Of a stretch of 47,848 nucleotides of DNA, positions 16,537 to 26,868 are shown piece by piece. How positions within the stretch are numbered: position 1 is the stretch's first letter; every line of letters begins with the position of its first letter. The stretch comes from Collinsella aerofaciens. Lineage in GTDB: Bacteria; Actinomycetota; Coriobacteriia; Coriobacteriales; Coriobacteriaceae. The DNA lies in the NCBI RefSeq assembly GCF_015548375.1, contig NZ_JADMWW010000022.1, positions 1 through 47,848 on the forward strand. Direction: 5' to 3'. The notes under the pieces are model-generated. The model saw only the letters and a list, made by a program, of their open reading frames with translations, did no database searches and was not told where the DNA came from. The translations under genes were made by a program, and so were the position numbers.

Positions 16537-17454
16537 ATGGACCTGCCCATCAGCTTGCAAGACATCACATATGCCGAGAACTATCTGGCGCAGGGCGACC
16601 TGGCTACGGCGACGCCGCTGCTGGAGCGCCTGGTGGAGCTCGCCGAGGAGTATATCGACGCCGAGTGCAAGACGGAGGAGAAGCGCCAATACTTCAGCTT
16701 CGATAGCAAGTTTGAGCGCTTGGCCTATCGCCGCGTGGAGAAGGATCCGCGCGAGCTCGTGCAGGTTGAGGTGCCGTTTGACCGCCTGTACTCTGACATG
16801 GCGTTTGCCTACATTCGCCAGCAGGATTATGTGAGCGCTCGTAATGCCTTGATGCAGGCTGTGCGTTGGGACCCCATGAACTGCAACTATCGCTTGGATT
16901 TGGCCGAGCTGTTCCGCGCTCTCGAGGATAAGCAGGAGTGGGCTTCGCTTTCGTTTTCGGTGCTGGAGCGCGCGAGCGATGGCAAGTGCGCCGCCCGCGC
17001 TTACGCCAATCTGGGTCAGTACTTCTTGGAGCCCGAGACCGAGAACATTTCGGCTGCCGTGGGCTGCGCACGTCTGGCGCTGCGCCTGGCGCCCAACGAT
17101 GCGCATACGACGCGCCTGCTCAACAAGATCCATACTACCTATCCGGATGCCGCCGAGGAGAGCGACGAGCACGTGATGGGTGAACTGGCCCTGCAGGGCG
17201 TTCCGACCTCACCTTCGGCCGAGATTGCCATCTGCCTGATTATGTGCGCGACCGATGCTGCAAGCGACGGCGACAAACAGGAGGCGACGCGCCTGACGGT
17301 GCGCGCCCGCGACCTGGTGGGCGAGGAGGCCTGCGCGGCGATTATCAAGCTGGTGCGCGAGAGCGATGCTGAGCTCAATGCCGAGCGCAAGGCAAAGCGC
17401 GAGGCTGCGGGCTCAAACGCCGATGGCGCCAAGGAGGCCGGCGATGCCCAGTAA
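16537..17454 (+). CDS. TPR-repeat protein of unknown function, upstream of smpB
   Basis: A 305-residue, probably cytoplasmic protein without signal peptide. ATG 16537 has GAGGAG about 6 bases upstream. Residues 10-160 contain helical pairs of tetratricopeptide type, such as Ala-Glu-Asn-Tyr-Leu-Ala-Gln-Gly-Asp-Leu-Ala-Thr-Ala and Met-Ala-Phe-Ala-Tyr-Ile-Arg-Gln-Gln-Asp-Tyr-Val-Ser-Ala-Arg-Asn-Ala, followed by Pro-x-Asn patterns that start new repeats. The C-terminus is a charged Ala/Lys/Glu/Asp tail. It overlaps smpB by 11 bases, so the two are translationally coupled. A link with trans-translation is suggested only by that position. Confidence 0.8.
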   Translation: MDLPISLQDITYAENYLAQGDLATATPLLERLVELAEEYIDAECKTEEKRQYFSFDSKFERLAYRRVEKDPRELVQVEVPFDRLYSDMAFAYIRQQDYVSARNALMQAVRWDPMNCNYRLDLAELFRALEDKQEWASLSFSVLERASDGKCAARAYANLGQYFLEPETENISAAVGCARLALRLAPNDAHTTRLLNKIHTTYPDAAEESDEHVMGELALQGVPTSPSAEIAICLIMCATDAASDGDKQEATRLTVRARDLVGEEACAAIIKLVRESDAELNAERKAKREAAGSNADGAKEAGDAQ

Positions 17455-17914
17455 GCGCGAGCGCAAGCTCATTTCCAAGAATCGCTCGGCACATCACGAG
17501 TACTTTATCGATGAGACATTTGAGTGTGGCATTGAACTGAGCGGCACCGAGGTCAAGTCGATTCGCGAGCGCGCCTGCCAGATAACCGATACCTTCGCGC
17601 TGATCCGCGGCGGGGAGTGCTGGCTCGTCGGCCTGCATATCCACCCTTATAGCCATGGTGGCGTGTGGAATCGCGATCCCGACCGTCGGCGTCGTCTGCT
17701 GCTGCACCGCAAGGAGATCGACTTTCTTGACGGCAAACTTCGCAACCGTGGTTATGCGCTGGTTCCGTTGGAGCTCTACTTTAATACCGACGGCCGCGTA
17801 AAGCTGCTGCTGGGTCTGGGTCGCGGCAAGAAGCTCTACGACAAGCGCGAGGACATGGCCAAGCGTGATGTCCAACGCGAGATCGACCGCGCCCTTAAGG
17901 AACGCAACCGCTAG
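17444..17914 (+). CDS. smpB: SsrA-binding protein SmpB
   Basis: Binds tmRNA and delivers it to stalled ribosomes in trans-translation. It has 156 residues from ATG 17444, with AAGGAGG six bases upstream inside the TPR gene. Family landmarks are Asn-Arg-Ser-Ala-His-His-Glu-Tyr near residue 13, Gly-Ile-Glu-Leu-Ser-Gly-Thr-Glu-Val-Lys-Ser-Ile-Arg near 32, and the basic tail Gly-Arg-Gly-Lys-Lys-Leu-Tyr-Asp-Lys-Arg that enters the mRNA channel. I looked for the ssrA (tmRNA) gene just downstream and did not see it. Confidence 0.96.
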   Translation: MPSKRERKLISKNRSAHHEYFIDETFECGIELSGTEVKSIRERACQITDTFALIRGGECWLVGLHIHPYSHGGVWNRDPDRRRRLLLHRKEIDFLDGKLRNRGYALVPLELYFNTDGRVKLLLGLGRGKKLYDKREDMAKRDVQREIDRALKERNR

Positions 17915-17924
17915 GCACTCTGTA

Positions 17925-17991
17925 AGTTGCGGTGGAATACGGACTGTTTTGCCTGTTTGAGGGGCTATTCAGTCCCTATTTCACCGCAACT
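17925..17991. repeat. 67-bp palindromic element, family C, copy 1
   Basis: Left arm AGTTGCGGTGGAATACGGAC (17925-) and right arm ending TATTTCACCGCAACT (17991), with a middle of about 23 bases. Copy 2 at 30496-30562 has the same total length and perfect 22-bp arms. Here two positions differ from perfect pairing. Confidence 0.85.
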
Positions 17992-18033
17992 GCGGGCGTC
18001 TCATCTTTCTTACTGTTCTGACACATATGTCTC

Positions 18034-18067
18034 AAAGGCGGCGTCCGTTATGGGTGCCGCCTTTTTT
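18034..18067 (+). terminator. Terminator downstream of smpB
   Basis: AAAGGCGGC (18034-18042) pairs with GCCGCCTTT (18056-18064), then T to 18067. It lies 52 bases before the flavin reductase start. Confidence 0.8.
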
Positions 18068-18118
18068 GTGGGTACATACATTCATGAGGTTCCAACTCGA
18101 GCTAGGGGAGTGATCGTT

Positions 18119-18622
18119 ATGGACAAAACTGCGTTCTTTACCATGCCGAGCGGTCTGTACGTGGTGAGCGCTGCGGCAGACGGGCTGCGCGCCGGCTGCG
18201 TCATCAACACTGCGGTGCAGGTGACGTCCATGCCGCCGCGTATTTCGGTTGCCGTGAACAAGGACAATGTCACCTCGGGCATCATCGCATCGGCCAAAGC
18301 GTTCGCGCTGACCGTGATCGATCAGACGGCCGACATGCTCTACATCGGTAACTTTGGGTTCCGCACCAGCAGCGATTATGACAAGTTTGCCAAATACGAG
18401 ACCCGCGAGACGGCTCTGGGCATGCCCTATGTGCCCGAGCACGCGGCGGCCCTGTTTAGCTGCCGTTTGATCGACACTGTGGATGTGGGCACGCATCTGC
18501 TGTTTATTGGCGAGGTCGAGGATGCCGAGCGCCTGAGCGACGAGATGCCGCTGACGTACGACTACTATCACAAGGTGCTAAAGGGCAAGACGCCGCCCAA
18601 AGCCTCGTCGTATCAAGGCTAG
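18119..18622 (+). CDS. Flavin reductase-like FMN-binding protein
   Basis: A 167-residue protein of the flavin reductase-like domain family (the fold of FMN-binding split barrels). ATG 18119 follows GGGGAG. Landmarks are Met-Pro-Ser-Gly-Leu-Tyr-Val-Val near residue 9, Gly-Cys-Val-Ile-Asn-Thr near 26, and Pro-Pro-Arg-Ile-Ser-Val-Ala-Val-Asn-Lys near 39, the usual flavin-contacting segments. The next gene is a rubredoxin. In some anaerobes the two domains are fused as high-molecular-weight rubredoxin, which passes electrons from NADH to flavodiiron oxygen reductases, so an oxidative-stress role is likely. The rubredoxin has its own promoter between them. Confidence 0.88.
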   Translation: MDKTAFFTMPSGLYVVSAAADGLRAGCVINTAVQVTSMPPRISVAVNKDNVTSGIIASAKAFALTVIDQTADMLYIGNFGFRTSSDYDKFAKYETRETALGMPYVPEHAAALFSCRLIDTVDVGTHLLFIGEVEDAERLSDEMPLTYDYYHKVLKGKTPPKASSYQG

Positions 18623-18639
18623 AAATGTTCTAAAAATAC

Positions 18640-18667
18640 TTGCATTATGTTATTGAGAATATATACT
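18640..18667 (+). promoter_or_regulatory. Promoter of the rubredoxin gene
   Basis: TTGCAT (18640-18645), 16-base spacer and TATACT (18662-18667) in an AT-rich stretch. TTATTGAG and ACTAATAA flank the spacer end as an imperfect inverted repeat, possibly an operator. Confidence 0.65.
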
Positions 18668-18710
18668 AATAAGTAAGTACACCAGCAGTCACGTTCGAGA
18701 GGAGAACATC

Positions 18711-18854
18711 ATGGCTGAGGAAAAGAAGACGTATAAGTTTGTGTGCACCGTTTGCGGTTACGAGGTTGAGGTCGACACGCCCGAGCTGCCCGAGGATTAC
18801 GTGTGCCCGGTGTGCGGCGTCGGTCCCGATCAGTTTGAGCTCGTCGAGGAGTAA
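18711..18854 (+). CDS. Rubredoxin
   Basis: A 47-residue electron carrier with one iron bound by four cysteines: Cys-Thr-Val-Cys-Gly-Tyr near residue 12 and Cys-Pro-Val-Cys-Gly-Val near 33. The spacing, length and acidic ends (Asp-Gln-Phe-Glu-Leu-Val-Glu-Glu) are canonical. The ATG has GAGAGGAG upstream. It probably accepts electrons from the upstream flavin reductase-like protein and supplies peroxide or oxygen reductases encoded elsewhere. It is transcribed from its own promoter and ended by a strong terminator. Confidence 0.96.
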   Translation: MAEEKKTYKFVCTVCGYEVEVDTPELPEDYVCPVCGVGPDQFELVEE

Positions 18855-18893
18855 CTCGCAGGCACACGGCGAAAGCCGAACATAGCTCTGTCC

Positions 18894-18929
18894 AAGGGTC
18901 CCGGTCGAATTCTCGGCCGGGACCCTTTT
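18894..18929 (+). terminator. Terminator of the rubredoxin gene
   Basis: AAGGGTCCCGG (18894-18904) and CCGGGACCCTT (18917-18927) are perfectly complementary, and the T-run reaches 18929. Confidence 0.9.
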
Positions 18930-18960
18930 GATTTATCTGACGGTTTAAAACGGTCTCACG

Positions 18961-18975
18961 TGTTACAGATTAAGA
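18961..18975. repeat. Solitary arm of the 55-bp family A element
   Basis: TGTTACAGATTAAGA differs by one base from the right arm of the complete copies. No left arm is found 40 bases upstream, so this is a remnant or half copy. Confidence 0.5.
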
Positions 18976-19005
18976 CGTTATATCTGGACAGTCACGCCAT
19001 CTCAA

Positions 19006-20262
19006 TTACATTCCCGTTAGCAGCACGATGTCGAGAATCGTCACGATGACGCCGATCCCTACGAGCAGCGCGTTGAGCGGGCGCGAGTTGGCGTATTTGC
19101 CCATGACGCGGCGCGAACTGGTGAGTCGTATGAGCACAAAGACCGTAATCGGCAACTGAAGCGACAACAATGCCTGACTCCAGACGAGACCTTCAAAAGG
19201 ATTTGGGACGACCAGGCACGCCGCCACTGCGCCGGCGAAACATGCCGCCACCCCAATCGAGGAATGTCGGTCGCGGATGTCGTATTCCTCGTCGAACATG
19301 CCCGCGGTGATGGTGCCTGCCGCCATGCCTGCCGTCACACTACTCGAGAGGCCCGCAAACAGCAGCGCCACCGCAAAGATTGTCGAGCTTGCTGGGCCCA
19401 GAATGGGGGAGAGCGTGTCCGCTGCGACGGCGAGGTCGTCTACGACAATGCCGTGCGCAAAGAAGGTCGTTGCGGCCAGGATGACCATGGCCGAGTTGAT
19501 TGCCCAGCCCACGCCCATCGAAAAGAGCGTGTCGAAGAGCTCATAGCGCAGGCGCTCTTCGATAACCTGCTCGCCTTGGCCTTCGAAGTGCATGGATTGG
19601 ATGACCTCGGAGTGTAGAAAGAGGTTGTGGGGCATAACGACCGCACCCAGGACACTCACGATAATCGCGGCAGAGCCAGTGGGCATACTGGGCGTGATCC
19701 AGCTTGCGGCGGCTTGCGGCCAGTCGACCTTGACTAGTGCAAGCTCGGCCAAAAACGAGAGTCCTACCACGCCTACGAAGGCGATGATCCAGCGTTCGGC
19801 ACGCTTGTAGGAGTTCGTCATGAGCATCGCCATCGATACTGCCGCCACGATGACGCAGCCCGCACGCACGGGCAGCCCAAAGAGCATTTGAAGGGCAATC
19901 GCGCCACCCAGGACTTCGGCCATGGCGGTGGCGATGGTCGCGAGATAGGCACTGGCGAGCACCGTGCGTCCAACGAAGCGGGGGAGGTAACGTGTCGTGG
20001 CCTCGGCAAGACAGGCGCCCGTGGCGATACCCAGGTGCGCCGCATTGTGCTGCAGCACAATGAGCATAATCGTGGACAGTGTGACGATCCACAGCAGCGC
20101 GTAGCCAAACTGCGAGCCCGCGGCCATATTGGAGGCCCAGTTGCCCGGGTCGATAAAGCCGACGGTCACGAGCAGCCCGGGGCCGATGAGCCGCGCAATG
20201 TCTAGGCCTCCGTGACCACCGGTGCGTCGGCAGCTAAAGTGTTGTTTGAGATGGTTGAGCAT
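19006..20262 (-). CDS. Nramp-family divalent metal (Mn2+/Fe2+) transporter
   Basis: Proton-coupled metal importer of 418 residues with about eleven membrane segments. ATG 20262 is chosen for CAGGAG seven bases upstream; an in-frame start 36 bases earlier has no such site. The Nramp motif Asp-Pro-Gly-Asn lies in the first membrane helix (near residue 39), and Met-Pro-His-Asn-Leu-Phe-Leu-His-Ser in helix 6 (near 212). Both metal-binding motifs are intact, as in MntH. The upstream spacer (20263-20385) includes GTTAACCAAGACTAAC, a weak inverted repeat that could be a metal-regulator site. The gene runs opposite to its neighbours. Confidence 0.93.
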   Translation of the reverse strand: MLNHLKQHFSCRRTGGHGGLDIARLIGPGLLVTVGFIDPGNWASNMAAGSQFGYALLWIVTLSTIMLIVLQHNAAHLGIATGACLAEATTRYLPRFVGRTVLASAYLATIATAMAEVLGGAIALQMLFGLPVRAGCVIVAAVSMAMLMTNSYKRAERWIIAFVGVVGLSFLAELALVKVDWPQAAASWITPSMPTGSAAIIVSVLGAVVMPHNLFLHSEVIQSMHFEGQGEQVIEERLRYELFDTLFSMGVGWAINSAMVILAATTFFAHGIVVDDLAVAADTLSPILGPASSTIFAVALLFAGLSSSVTAGMAAGTITAGMFDEEYDIRDRHSSIGVAACFAGAVAACLVVPNPFEGLVWSQALLSLQLPITVFVLIRLTSSRRVMGKYANSRPLNALLVGIGVIVTILDIVLLTGM

Positions 20263-20385
20263 GGTGAGCTCCTGCGTGCCGTTTGTTTGACGCCGCAAAG
20301 GATACCCGTTTTAGGCTCAAAAGTTAACCAAGACTAACAAAATTGTTGTATTTGAATAGGATGGTGAAAGGGGATTGCTGAAATG

Positions 20386-20440
20386 TCTTGATCTGTAACA
20401 ACTAGGGATGGAAATTGGATCTTACTGTTACAGATTGAGA
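20386..20440. repeat. 55-bp palindromic element, family A, copy 1
   Basis: Left arm TCTTGATCTGTAACA (20386-20400), right arm TGTTACAGATTGAGA (20426-20440), 25-base middle. Arms match except two bases. Other full copies are at 27909, 33448 and 36945. Confidence 0.9.
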
Positions 20441-20457
20441 TGTTTGAAGTGGTGAGT

Positions 20458-20592
20458 TTACAGGTCGAACTTGGGGCCCTTGTCGTTGTCCTTGAGGTCG
20501 GCGGTGTCCACTCGTAGGGCGTGCGTTACGCGATTGTTTCGAAACGGGCGGGAAACACAACGGGCCGGCGATGCTCCTAGTATGCCTATTCA
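20458..20592 (-). pseudogene. Possible coding remnant upstream of gltB
   Basis: A minus-strand frame is open from just after a TGA at 20590-20592 to a TAA at 20458-20460. Its last 23 codons read like real protein (ending Leu-Lys-Asp-Asn-Asp-Lys-Gly-Pro-Lys-Phe-Asp-Leu), but it has no start codon or ribosome site. It may be the tail of a lost gene; chance is not excluded. Confidence 0.25.
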
Positions 20593-20624
20593 ACTGACTG
20601 TCTAACACCAAGGGGAGGATCGCG

Positions 20625-23600
20625 ATGCAGGCAGATTCCGCTCAGCAGCAGGGCCTTTATCGCCCCGAATTCGACCACGATGCATGTGGCATCGGCGCGC
20701 TTGCCGATATCAACGGCGAGCGCCATCACCAGATTCTGGACGACGCACTGTCCATTCTGGTCAACTTGGAGCACCGCGGCGGTACGGGACTCGAGAAGAA
20801 CACCGGCGACGGCGCCGGCATCCTGTTCCAGGTTCCGCATCACTTTTTCCGTAAAGAGGCCCAAAAGTGCGGCCAGATTCTGCCGGCAGAGGGCGACTAT
20901 GGCGTGGCCATGCTGTTCTTCCCGCAGGACGACAAGGGCGTAGAGGATGCCCGCCGCGTGTTTGAGGAGGGCTGCGCCGAAGCCGGCGTGCCGCTGCTCT
21001 TCTGGCGCGAGGTGCCGGTCGACCCGCACGACCTGGGCGAGACGGCCCGCGCCTGCATGCCTACTATCCTGCAGGCTTTCCTGGGCCGTCCGGACGACAC
21101 GCCCGCCGGCGATGCCTTTGAGCGTCGCCTGTACGTGTGCCGCCGCACCATCGAAAAGAAGGCCGACGCTGAGTTCGCCCTGCGCGACAAGATCTTCTAT
21201 GTGTGCTCCATGAGCTCGCGCACCATCGTGTACAAGGGCATGCTTGTGGCCACGCAGATGCGCCGTTTCTTCATCGACCTCAACGACGCCGCCGTCAAAA
21301 CGGCCGTGGCGCTCGTCCACTCGCGCTACTCCACCAACACCACGCCCAGCTGGGAGCGCGCACATCCCAACCGCTTTATCATCCACAACGGCGAGATCAA
21401 TACCCTCAAGGGCAACGTCAACTGGATTCGCGCCCGCGAACCCAACCTGTACAGCCCCGTGCTGCAGCACGATCTTGAGCGCGTGATGCCCATCATCAAC
21501 CGCGAGGGCTCCGACTCCGCGATTCTGGACAATGTGCTTGAGTTTTTGGTCATGAACGGCCGTCCGCTCACGCGTGCCGCGTCCATGCTGCTGCCCGAGC
21601 CGTGGGACCACAACGACAGCCTGAGCGAGGAGCGCCGCGCCTACGACGCCTACCAGTCCATGCTCATGGAGCCCTGGGACGGCCCGGCCGCCATCGCCTT
21701 TACCGACGGCCGTACCCTGGGTGCTGCCCTCGACCGCAACGGCCTGCGTCCCGCCCGCTACTATGTGACGCGCGACGGTCGCTTTATGCTGGCAAGCGAG
21801 GTGGGCACCATCGAGGTGAGCCCCGAGAACATCCTGACGAGCGGCTGTCTGGGGCCGGGCCAGATGCTCGAGGTCGATTTTGCCCGCGGTCGCGTGATCT
21901 ACAACGATGAGCTGCGCGCCCGTTACGCTAAGGAAAAGCCCTACCGCGACTGGATCGCCGAGGAGACGCTGACCGTCGACGCGCTCGACAAGCCCGTCGC
22001 GCCCACGCCCGCCGAGGATACCGAGGTGCCCGCCGCCGTGCGCATGGCCAAGCTCGGGTATCACTGGGATGATGTTGACGAGGTCGTGCGCCCCATGGCC
22101 CAGCAGGGCAAGGCCCCGCTCGCCTCGATGGGCATCGACGCGCCGCTGGCCTGCCTGTCCAAGAAGACGCGCTCGTTCTTTGACTACTTCTATCAGCTGT
22201 TCGCTCAGGTCACGAACCCGCCGATCGACGCCCTACGCGAGCATATGGTCACCTCGACCACGCTCTACCTGGGCAACCACGGCAACCTGCTCGAGGACTC
22301 CCGCACGGCCTGCCAGCTGGTGCGTCTGGAGCGTCCGCTGCTCAACGAGGAGGAGTTCGAGCGTATCTGCGCCATCGACCGCGTGGGCTTTAAGACCCGT
22401 CGCTTCCGTGCCGTCTACCGCCGCGATGCCGGCGAGGGCGCGCTGCAGGCTGCACTCAAACAGCTCGCAGAGGACGTTGAGGCTGCGGTCCGCGACGGCG
22501 TGAACATCGTGGTGTTGAGCGATCGCGCCGAAGCGGGCGAGGTGCCCGTGCCGTCGCTGCTTGCCGTGGGCTGCGTGCACAACCATCTGATCCGCGCTGG
22601 CGTGCGCACCTTTGCCGATATCGTGGTGGAGTGCGGCGACGCCGTGTCCCCGCACGACTTTGCGGCACTGGTGGGCTACTCCGCGAGCGGCATCTATCCG
22701 TACAACGCACATGCGTGCATCCGCGATCTGGCGGCACGCGGCGACCTGGACGTGACGGCCGAGCAGGGCATCGCCAACTACAATAAGGCTGCGACTGCCG
22801 GCATTGTCTCCATCATGTCAAAGATGGGCATCTCCACGGTGCAGAGCTACCATTCGGCGCAGATCTTTGAGGCCGTGGGCTTTACGCCGGAGTTCGTCAA
22901 CGCGTACTTTGCCGGTACGGTGAGCCGTGTGGGCGGTATGGGTATCGAGGACGTCGAGCGCGAGCAAAACGAGCGCTACGACGCCGCGCTCGCTATCCTC
23001 AAGAGCCCGGCTCCCGATCAGCTGCCCACGCTGGGTCTGACCAAGTGGCGCCCGCTCGGCGGCGAGGATCACCTTATCGACCCGCAGACCGTCTACCTGC
23101 TGCAGACCGCCTGCCGCGAGGACAGCTACGACACCTTTAAGGAGTACAGCGCCCGCCTGCACCGCACCGGCCGTGCCGTGCGCCTGCGCGACCTGCTGGA
23201 CTTTGATGCCGGCGGCCGCACCCCGGTGGCACTCGACGAGGTGGAGCCCGCGCTCAACATCGTCCGCCGCTTTAACACCGGCGCCATGTCGTACGGCTCC
23301 ATCAGCAAGGAAGCACACGAGTGCATGGCCATCGCCATGAACCGCCTGCACGGCCGTTCCAACTCGGGCGAGGGCGGCGAGGACCCGCGTCGCGAGACCC
23401 CGCTGGCTAACGGTGACTCCAAGAATTCCGCCATCAAGCAGGTGGCAAGCGCGCGCTTTGGCGTGACGAGCCGCTACCTGTGCAGCGCCTTCGAGATTCA
23501 GATCAAGATGGCCCAGGGCGCCAAGCCCGGCGAGGGCGGCCACCTGCCCGGCAAGAAGGTCTACCCCTGGATCGCCGAGGTCCGTCAGTCCACGCCCGGC

Positions 23601-25322
23601 ATCGGCCTGATCTCGCCTCCGCCGCACCACGACATCTACTCCATCGAGGACCTGGCGGAGCTTATCTTCGATCTTAAGAACGCCAACCCCGGCGCACGCG
23701 TGTCGGTCAAGCTGGTCAGCGAGGCCGGCGTCGGCACCATCGCCACCGGTGTGGCCAAGGGTGCCGCCGACAAGATCTTGATCAGCGGCCACAACGGCGG
23801 CTCCGGTGCTGCGGCGCGCGATTCGATCTGGCACGCCGGTCTGCCGCTGGAGCTTGGCCTTGCCGAGGCCCAGCAGACGCTGCTGCAAAACGGCCTGCGC
23901 TCACGCGTGGTGCTCGAGGCCGATGGCAAGCTCATGGACGGCACCGATGTTGCCGTCGCCTGCCTGCTGGGTGCCGAGGAGTTTGGCTTTGCGACCATGC
24001 CGCTCATCTCCATGGGCTGCCTCATGCAGCGCGACTGTCAGCAGGACACCTGCCCGGCCGGCATCGCCACGCAGAACTGCCGTCTGCGTCACGGCTTCCG
24101 CGGCAAGCCCGAGCACGTTGAGCACTTTATGCTCTTTGCGGCCGAGCAGCTGCGCGAGGTCATGGCACGCCTGGGCTTCCGCACCATCGACGAGATGGTC
24201 GGCCATCCCGAGTGCCTGCGCCAGATTGAGGTGCCGGGCAACCGCAAGGCCAACCTGCTCGATCTGTCGCCCGTGCTGGCGAGCGCGACCTGTGAGTTTG
24301 GTGCCCACATCCCGGGTGCCGACGGCCGTCACTTCCTGCCCCAGATGGCTGCGGACAGCGAGCTCGGCAAGACGCTCGACTCTACGCTGTTTGTCCCCTA
24401 TACGGCCGATGCCCGTGCGCACCTGCGTCCGATTCGTTTCCATGCCGACATCGCCAACGTCAACCGTTGCGTTGGCACCATCTTGGGCAATGCGGTGACC
24501 AAGGCACATCCCGAGGGCCTGCCCGCCGGCTCCATCACCATCGATTGCGATGGCTCGGCCGGTCAGAGCTTTGGCGCCTTCCTGCCGCGCGGCGTGACGC
24601 TCAACGTGTGCGGCGACGCCAACGACTACTTTGGTAAGGGCCTTTCGGGCGGCGAGGTCTCCGTGCGCCCCAACCCGCGTGCAACCTACAAGTTCGACGA
24701 GAACATCATCGTGGGCAACGTTGCGTTCTTTGGCGCCACGAGCGGCCGCGGCTTCATTAACGGCCTGGCTGGTCAGCGCTTTGGCGCGCGCAACTCCGGC
24801 GCCACCGTGGTGGTCGAGGGCTGCGGCAACCACGGCTGCGAGTACATGACGGGTGGCCTGGCGCTTATCTTGGGCGAAGTCGGTCAGAACTTCGCCGCCG
24901 GCATGACGGGCGGCGTGGCCTATGTTTATGACCAGTACGGCACGCTCGATGCCCGCGTGAACCGCGAGAGCGTTGAGCTCAAGGCCCCGACGGCCGACGA
25001 GCTGGCACAGATTCGCGCGCTCATCCAGGAGCACGTGGACGCAACGCAGAGCCCACGCGGCATCAAGCTGCTCTACAGCTTTGAGACGATGAGCAAGCAC
25101 TTTGTGAAGGTCATTCCGACCGAGTACGAGCGCGTGCTGGCGATTGTCGCTGGGGCCGAGGCCGTGGGCAAGACACATGCGCAGGCAGAGGAGCTGGCGT
25201 TTGACATTGTGACCGGTCGTGCGAGTGCCGCGGATGTCGCTCGCTTCGATGTGGCGGGTGGTGCTGCGGGTGCTGCGCCCACCGCCTCCAGCTCTGTTGC
25301 TTCGACCAAGAAGGAGGCGTAA
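20625..25322 (+). CDS. gltB: Glutamate synthase, large subunit
   Basis: Converts glutamine and 2-oxoglutarate to two glutamates with the small subunit. It has 1565 residues; GGGGAGG precedes the ATG. Cys21 in Asp-Ala-Cys-Gly-Ile-Gly is the expected N-terminal nucleophile of the glutaminase domain, implying removal of a 20-residue propeptide. The central domain and the FMN-binding synthase domain follow (Ser-Asn-Ser-Gly-Glu-Gly-Gly-Glu-Asp near 910; Pro-Gly-Glu-Gly-Gly-His-Leu-Pro-Gly-Lys-Lys). The 3Fe-4S cysteines are Cys-Leu-Met-Gln-Arg-Asp-Cys and Cys-Pro-Ala-Gly near 1130-1147. A GXGXG beta-helix ends the protein. An Ala/Ser/Thr-rich tail of about 30 residues is added. gltD follows after 5 bases. 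Confidence 0.97.
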   Translation: MQADSAQQQGLYRPEFDHDACGIGALADINGERHHQILDDALSILVNLEHRGGTGLEKNTGDGAGILFQVPHHFFRKEAQKCGQILPAEGDYGVAMLFFPQDDKGVEDARRVFEEGCAEAGVPLLFWREVPVDPHDLGETARACMPTILQAFLGRPDDTPAGDAFERRLYVCRRTIEKKADAEFALRDKIFYVCSMSSRTIVYKGMLVATQMRRFFIDLNDAAVKTAVALVHSRYSTNTTPSWERAHPNRFIIHNGEINTLKGNVNWIRAREPNLYSPVLQHDLERVMPIINREGSDSAILDNVLEFLVMNGRPLTRAASMLLPEPWDHNDSLSEERRAYDAYQSMLMEPWDGPAAIAFTDGRTLGAALDRNGLRPARYYVTRDGRFMLASEVGTIEVSPENILTSGCLGPGQMLEVDFARGRVIYNDELRARYAKEKPYRDWIAEETLTVDALDKPVAPTPAEDTEVPAAVRMAKLGYHWDDVDEVVRPMAQQGKAPLASMGIDAPLACLSKKTRSFFDYFYQLFAQVTNPPIDALREHMVTSTTLYLGNHGNLLEDSRTACQLVRLERPLLNEEEFERICAIDRVGFKTRRFRAVYRRDAGEGALQAALKQLAEDVEAAVRDGVNIVVLSDRAEAGEVPVPSLLAVGCVHNHLIRAGVRTFADIVVECGDAVSPHDFAALVGYSASGIYPYNAHACIRDLAARGDLDVTAEQGIANYNKAATAGIVSIMSKMGISTVQSYHSAQIFEAVGFTPEFVNAYFAGTVSRVGGMGIEDVEREQNERYDAALAILKSPAPDQLPTLGLTKWRPLGGEDHLIDPQTVYLLQTACREDSYDTFKEYSARLHRTGRAVRLRDLLDFDAGGRTPVALDEVEPALNIVRRFNTGAMSYGSISKEAHECMAIAMNRLHGRSNSGEGGEDPRRETPLANGDSKNSAIKQVASARFGVTSRYLCSAFEIQIKMAQGAKPGEGGHLPGKKVYPWIAEVRQSTPGIGLISPPPHHDIYSIEDLAELIFDLKNANPGARVSVKLVSEAGVGTIATGVAKGAADKILISGHNGGSGAAARDSIWHAGLPLELGLAEAQQTLLQNGLRSRVVLEADGKLMDGTDVAVACLLGAEEFGFATMPLISMGCLMQRDCQQDTCPAGIATQNCRLRHGFRGKPEHVEHFMLFAAEQLREVMARLGFRTIDEMVGHPECLRQIEVPGNRKANLLDLSPVLASATCEFGAHIPGADGRHFLPQMAADSELGKTLDSTLFVPYTADARAHLRPIRFHADIANVNRCVGTILGNAVTKAHPEGLPAGSITIDCDGSAGQSFGAFLPRGVTLNVCGDANDYFGKGLSGGEVSVRPNPRATYKFDENIIVGNVAFFGATSGRGFINGLAGQRFGARNSGATVVVEGCGNHGCEYMTGGLALILGEVGQNFAAGMTGGVAYVYDQYGTLDARVNRESVELKAPTADELAQIRALIQEHVDATQSPRGIKLLYSFETMSKHFVKVIPTEYERVLAIVAGAEAVGKTHAQAEELAFDIVTGRASAADVARFDVAGGAAGAAPTASSSVASTKKEA

Positions 25323-25327
25323 GTGCC

Positions 25328-26809
<1,482 letters not shown>

Positions 26810-26826
26810 CGTAGTCATTTAAGAAC

Positions 26827-26868
26827 GTCCCCAATGACTAGTCATTTTTTTGTCTAGTCGTTGGGGAC
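26827..26868. repeat. GTCCCC-ended palindrome after gltD, possible terminator
   Basis: GTCCCCAATGACTAG (26827-26841) and CTAGTCGTTGGGGAC (26854-26868) match with one mismatch. The loop holds TTTTTTT, and an alternative stem AATGACTAGTCATT directly precedes that T-run, so it could also terminate. The following 26869-27163 contains no gene or clear signal apart from the next ribosome site. Confidence 0.6.

Noticed and set aside
17915-18060. tmRNA (ssrA) gene next to smpB
   Set aside because: The gap holds a palindromic element and a terminator; no tRNA-like ends or tag frame were found.
20310-20335. DtxR/MntR-type operator upstream of the Nramp gene
   Set aside because: Only the outer GTTA/TAAC pair; the rest of the sequence is not palindromic.
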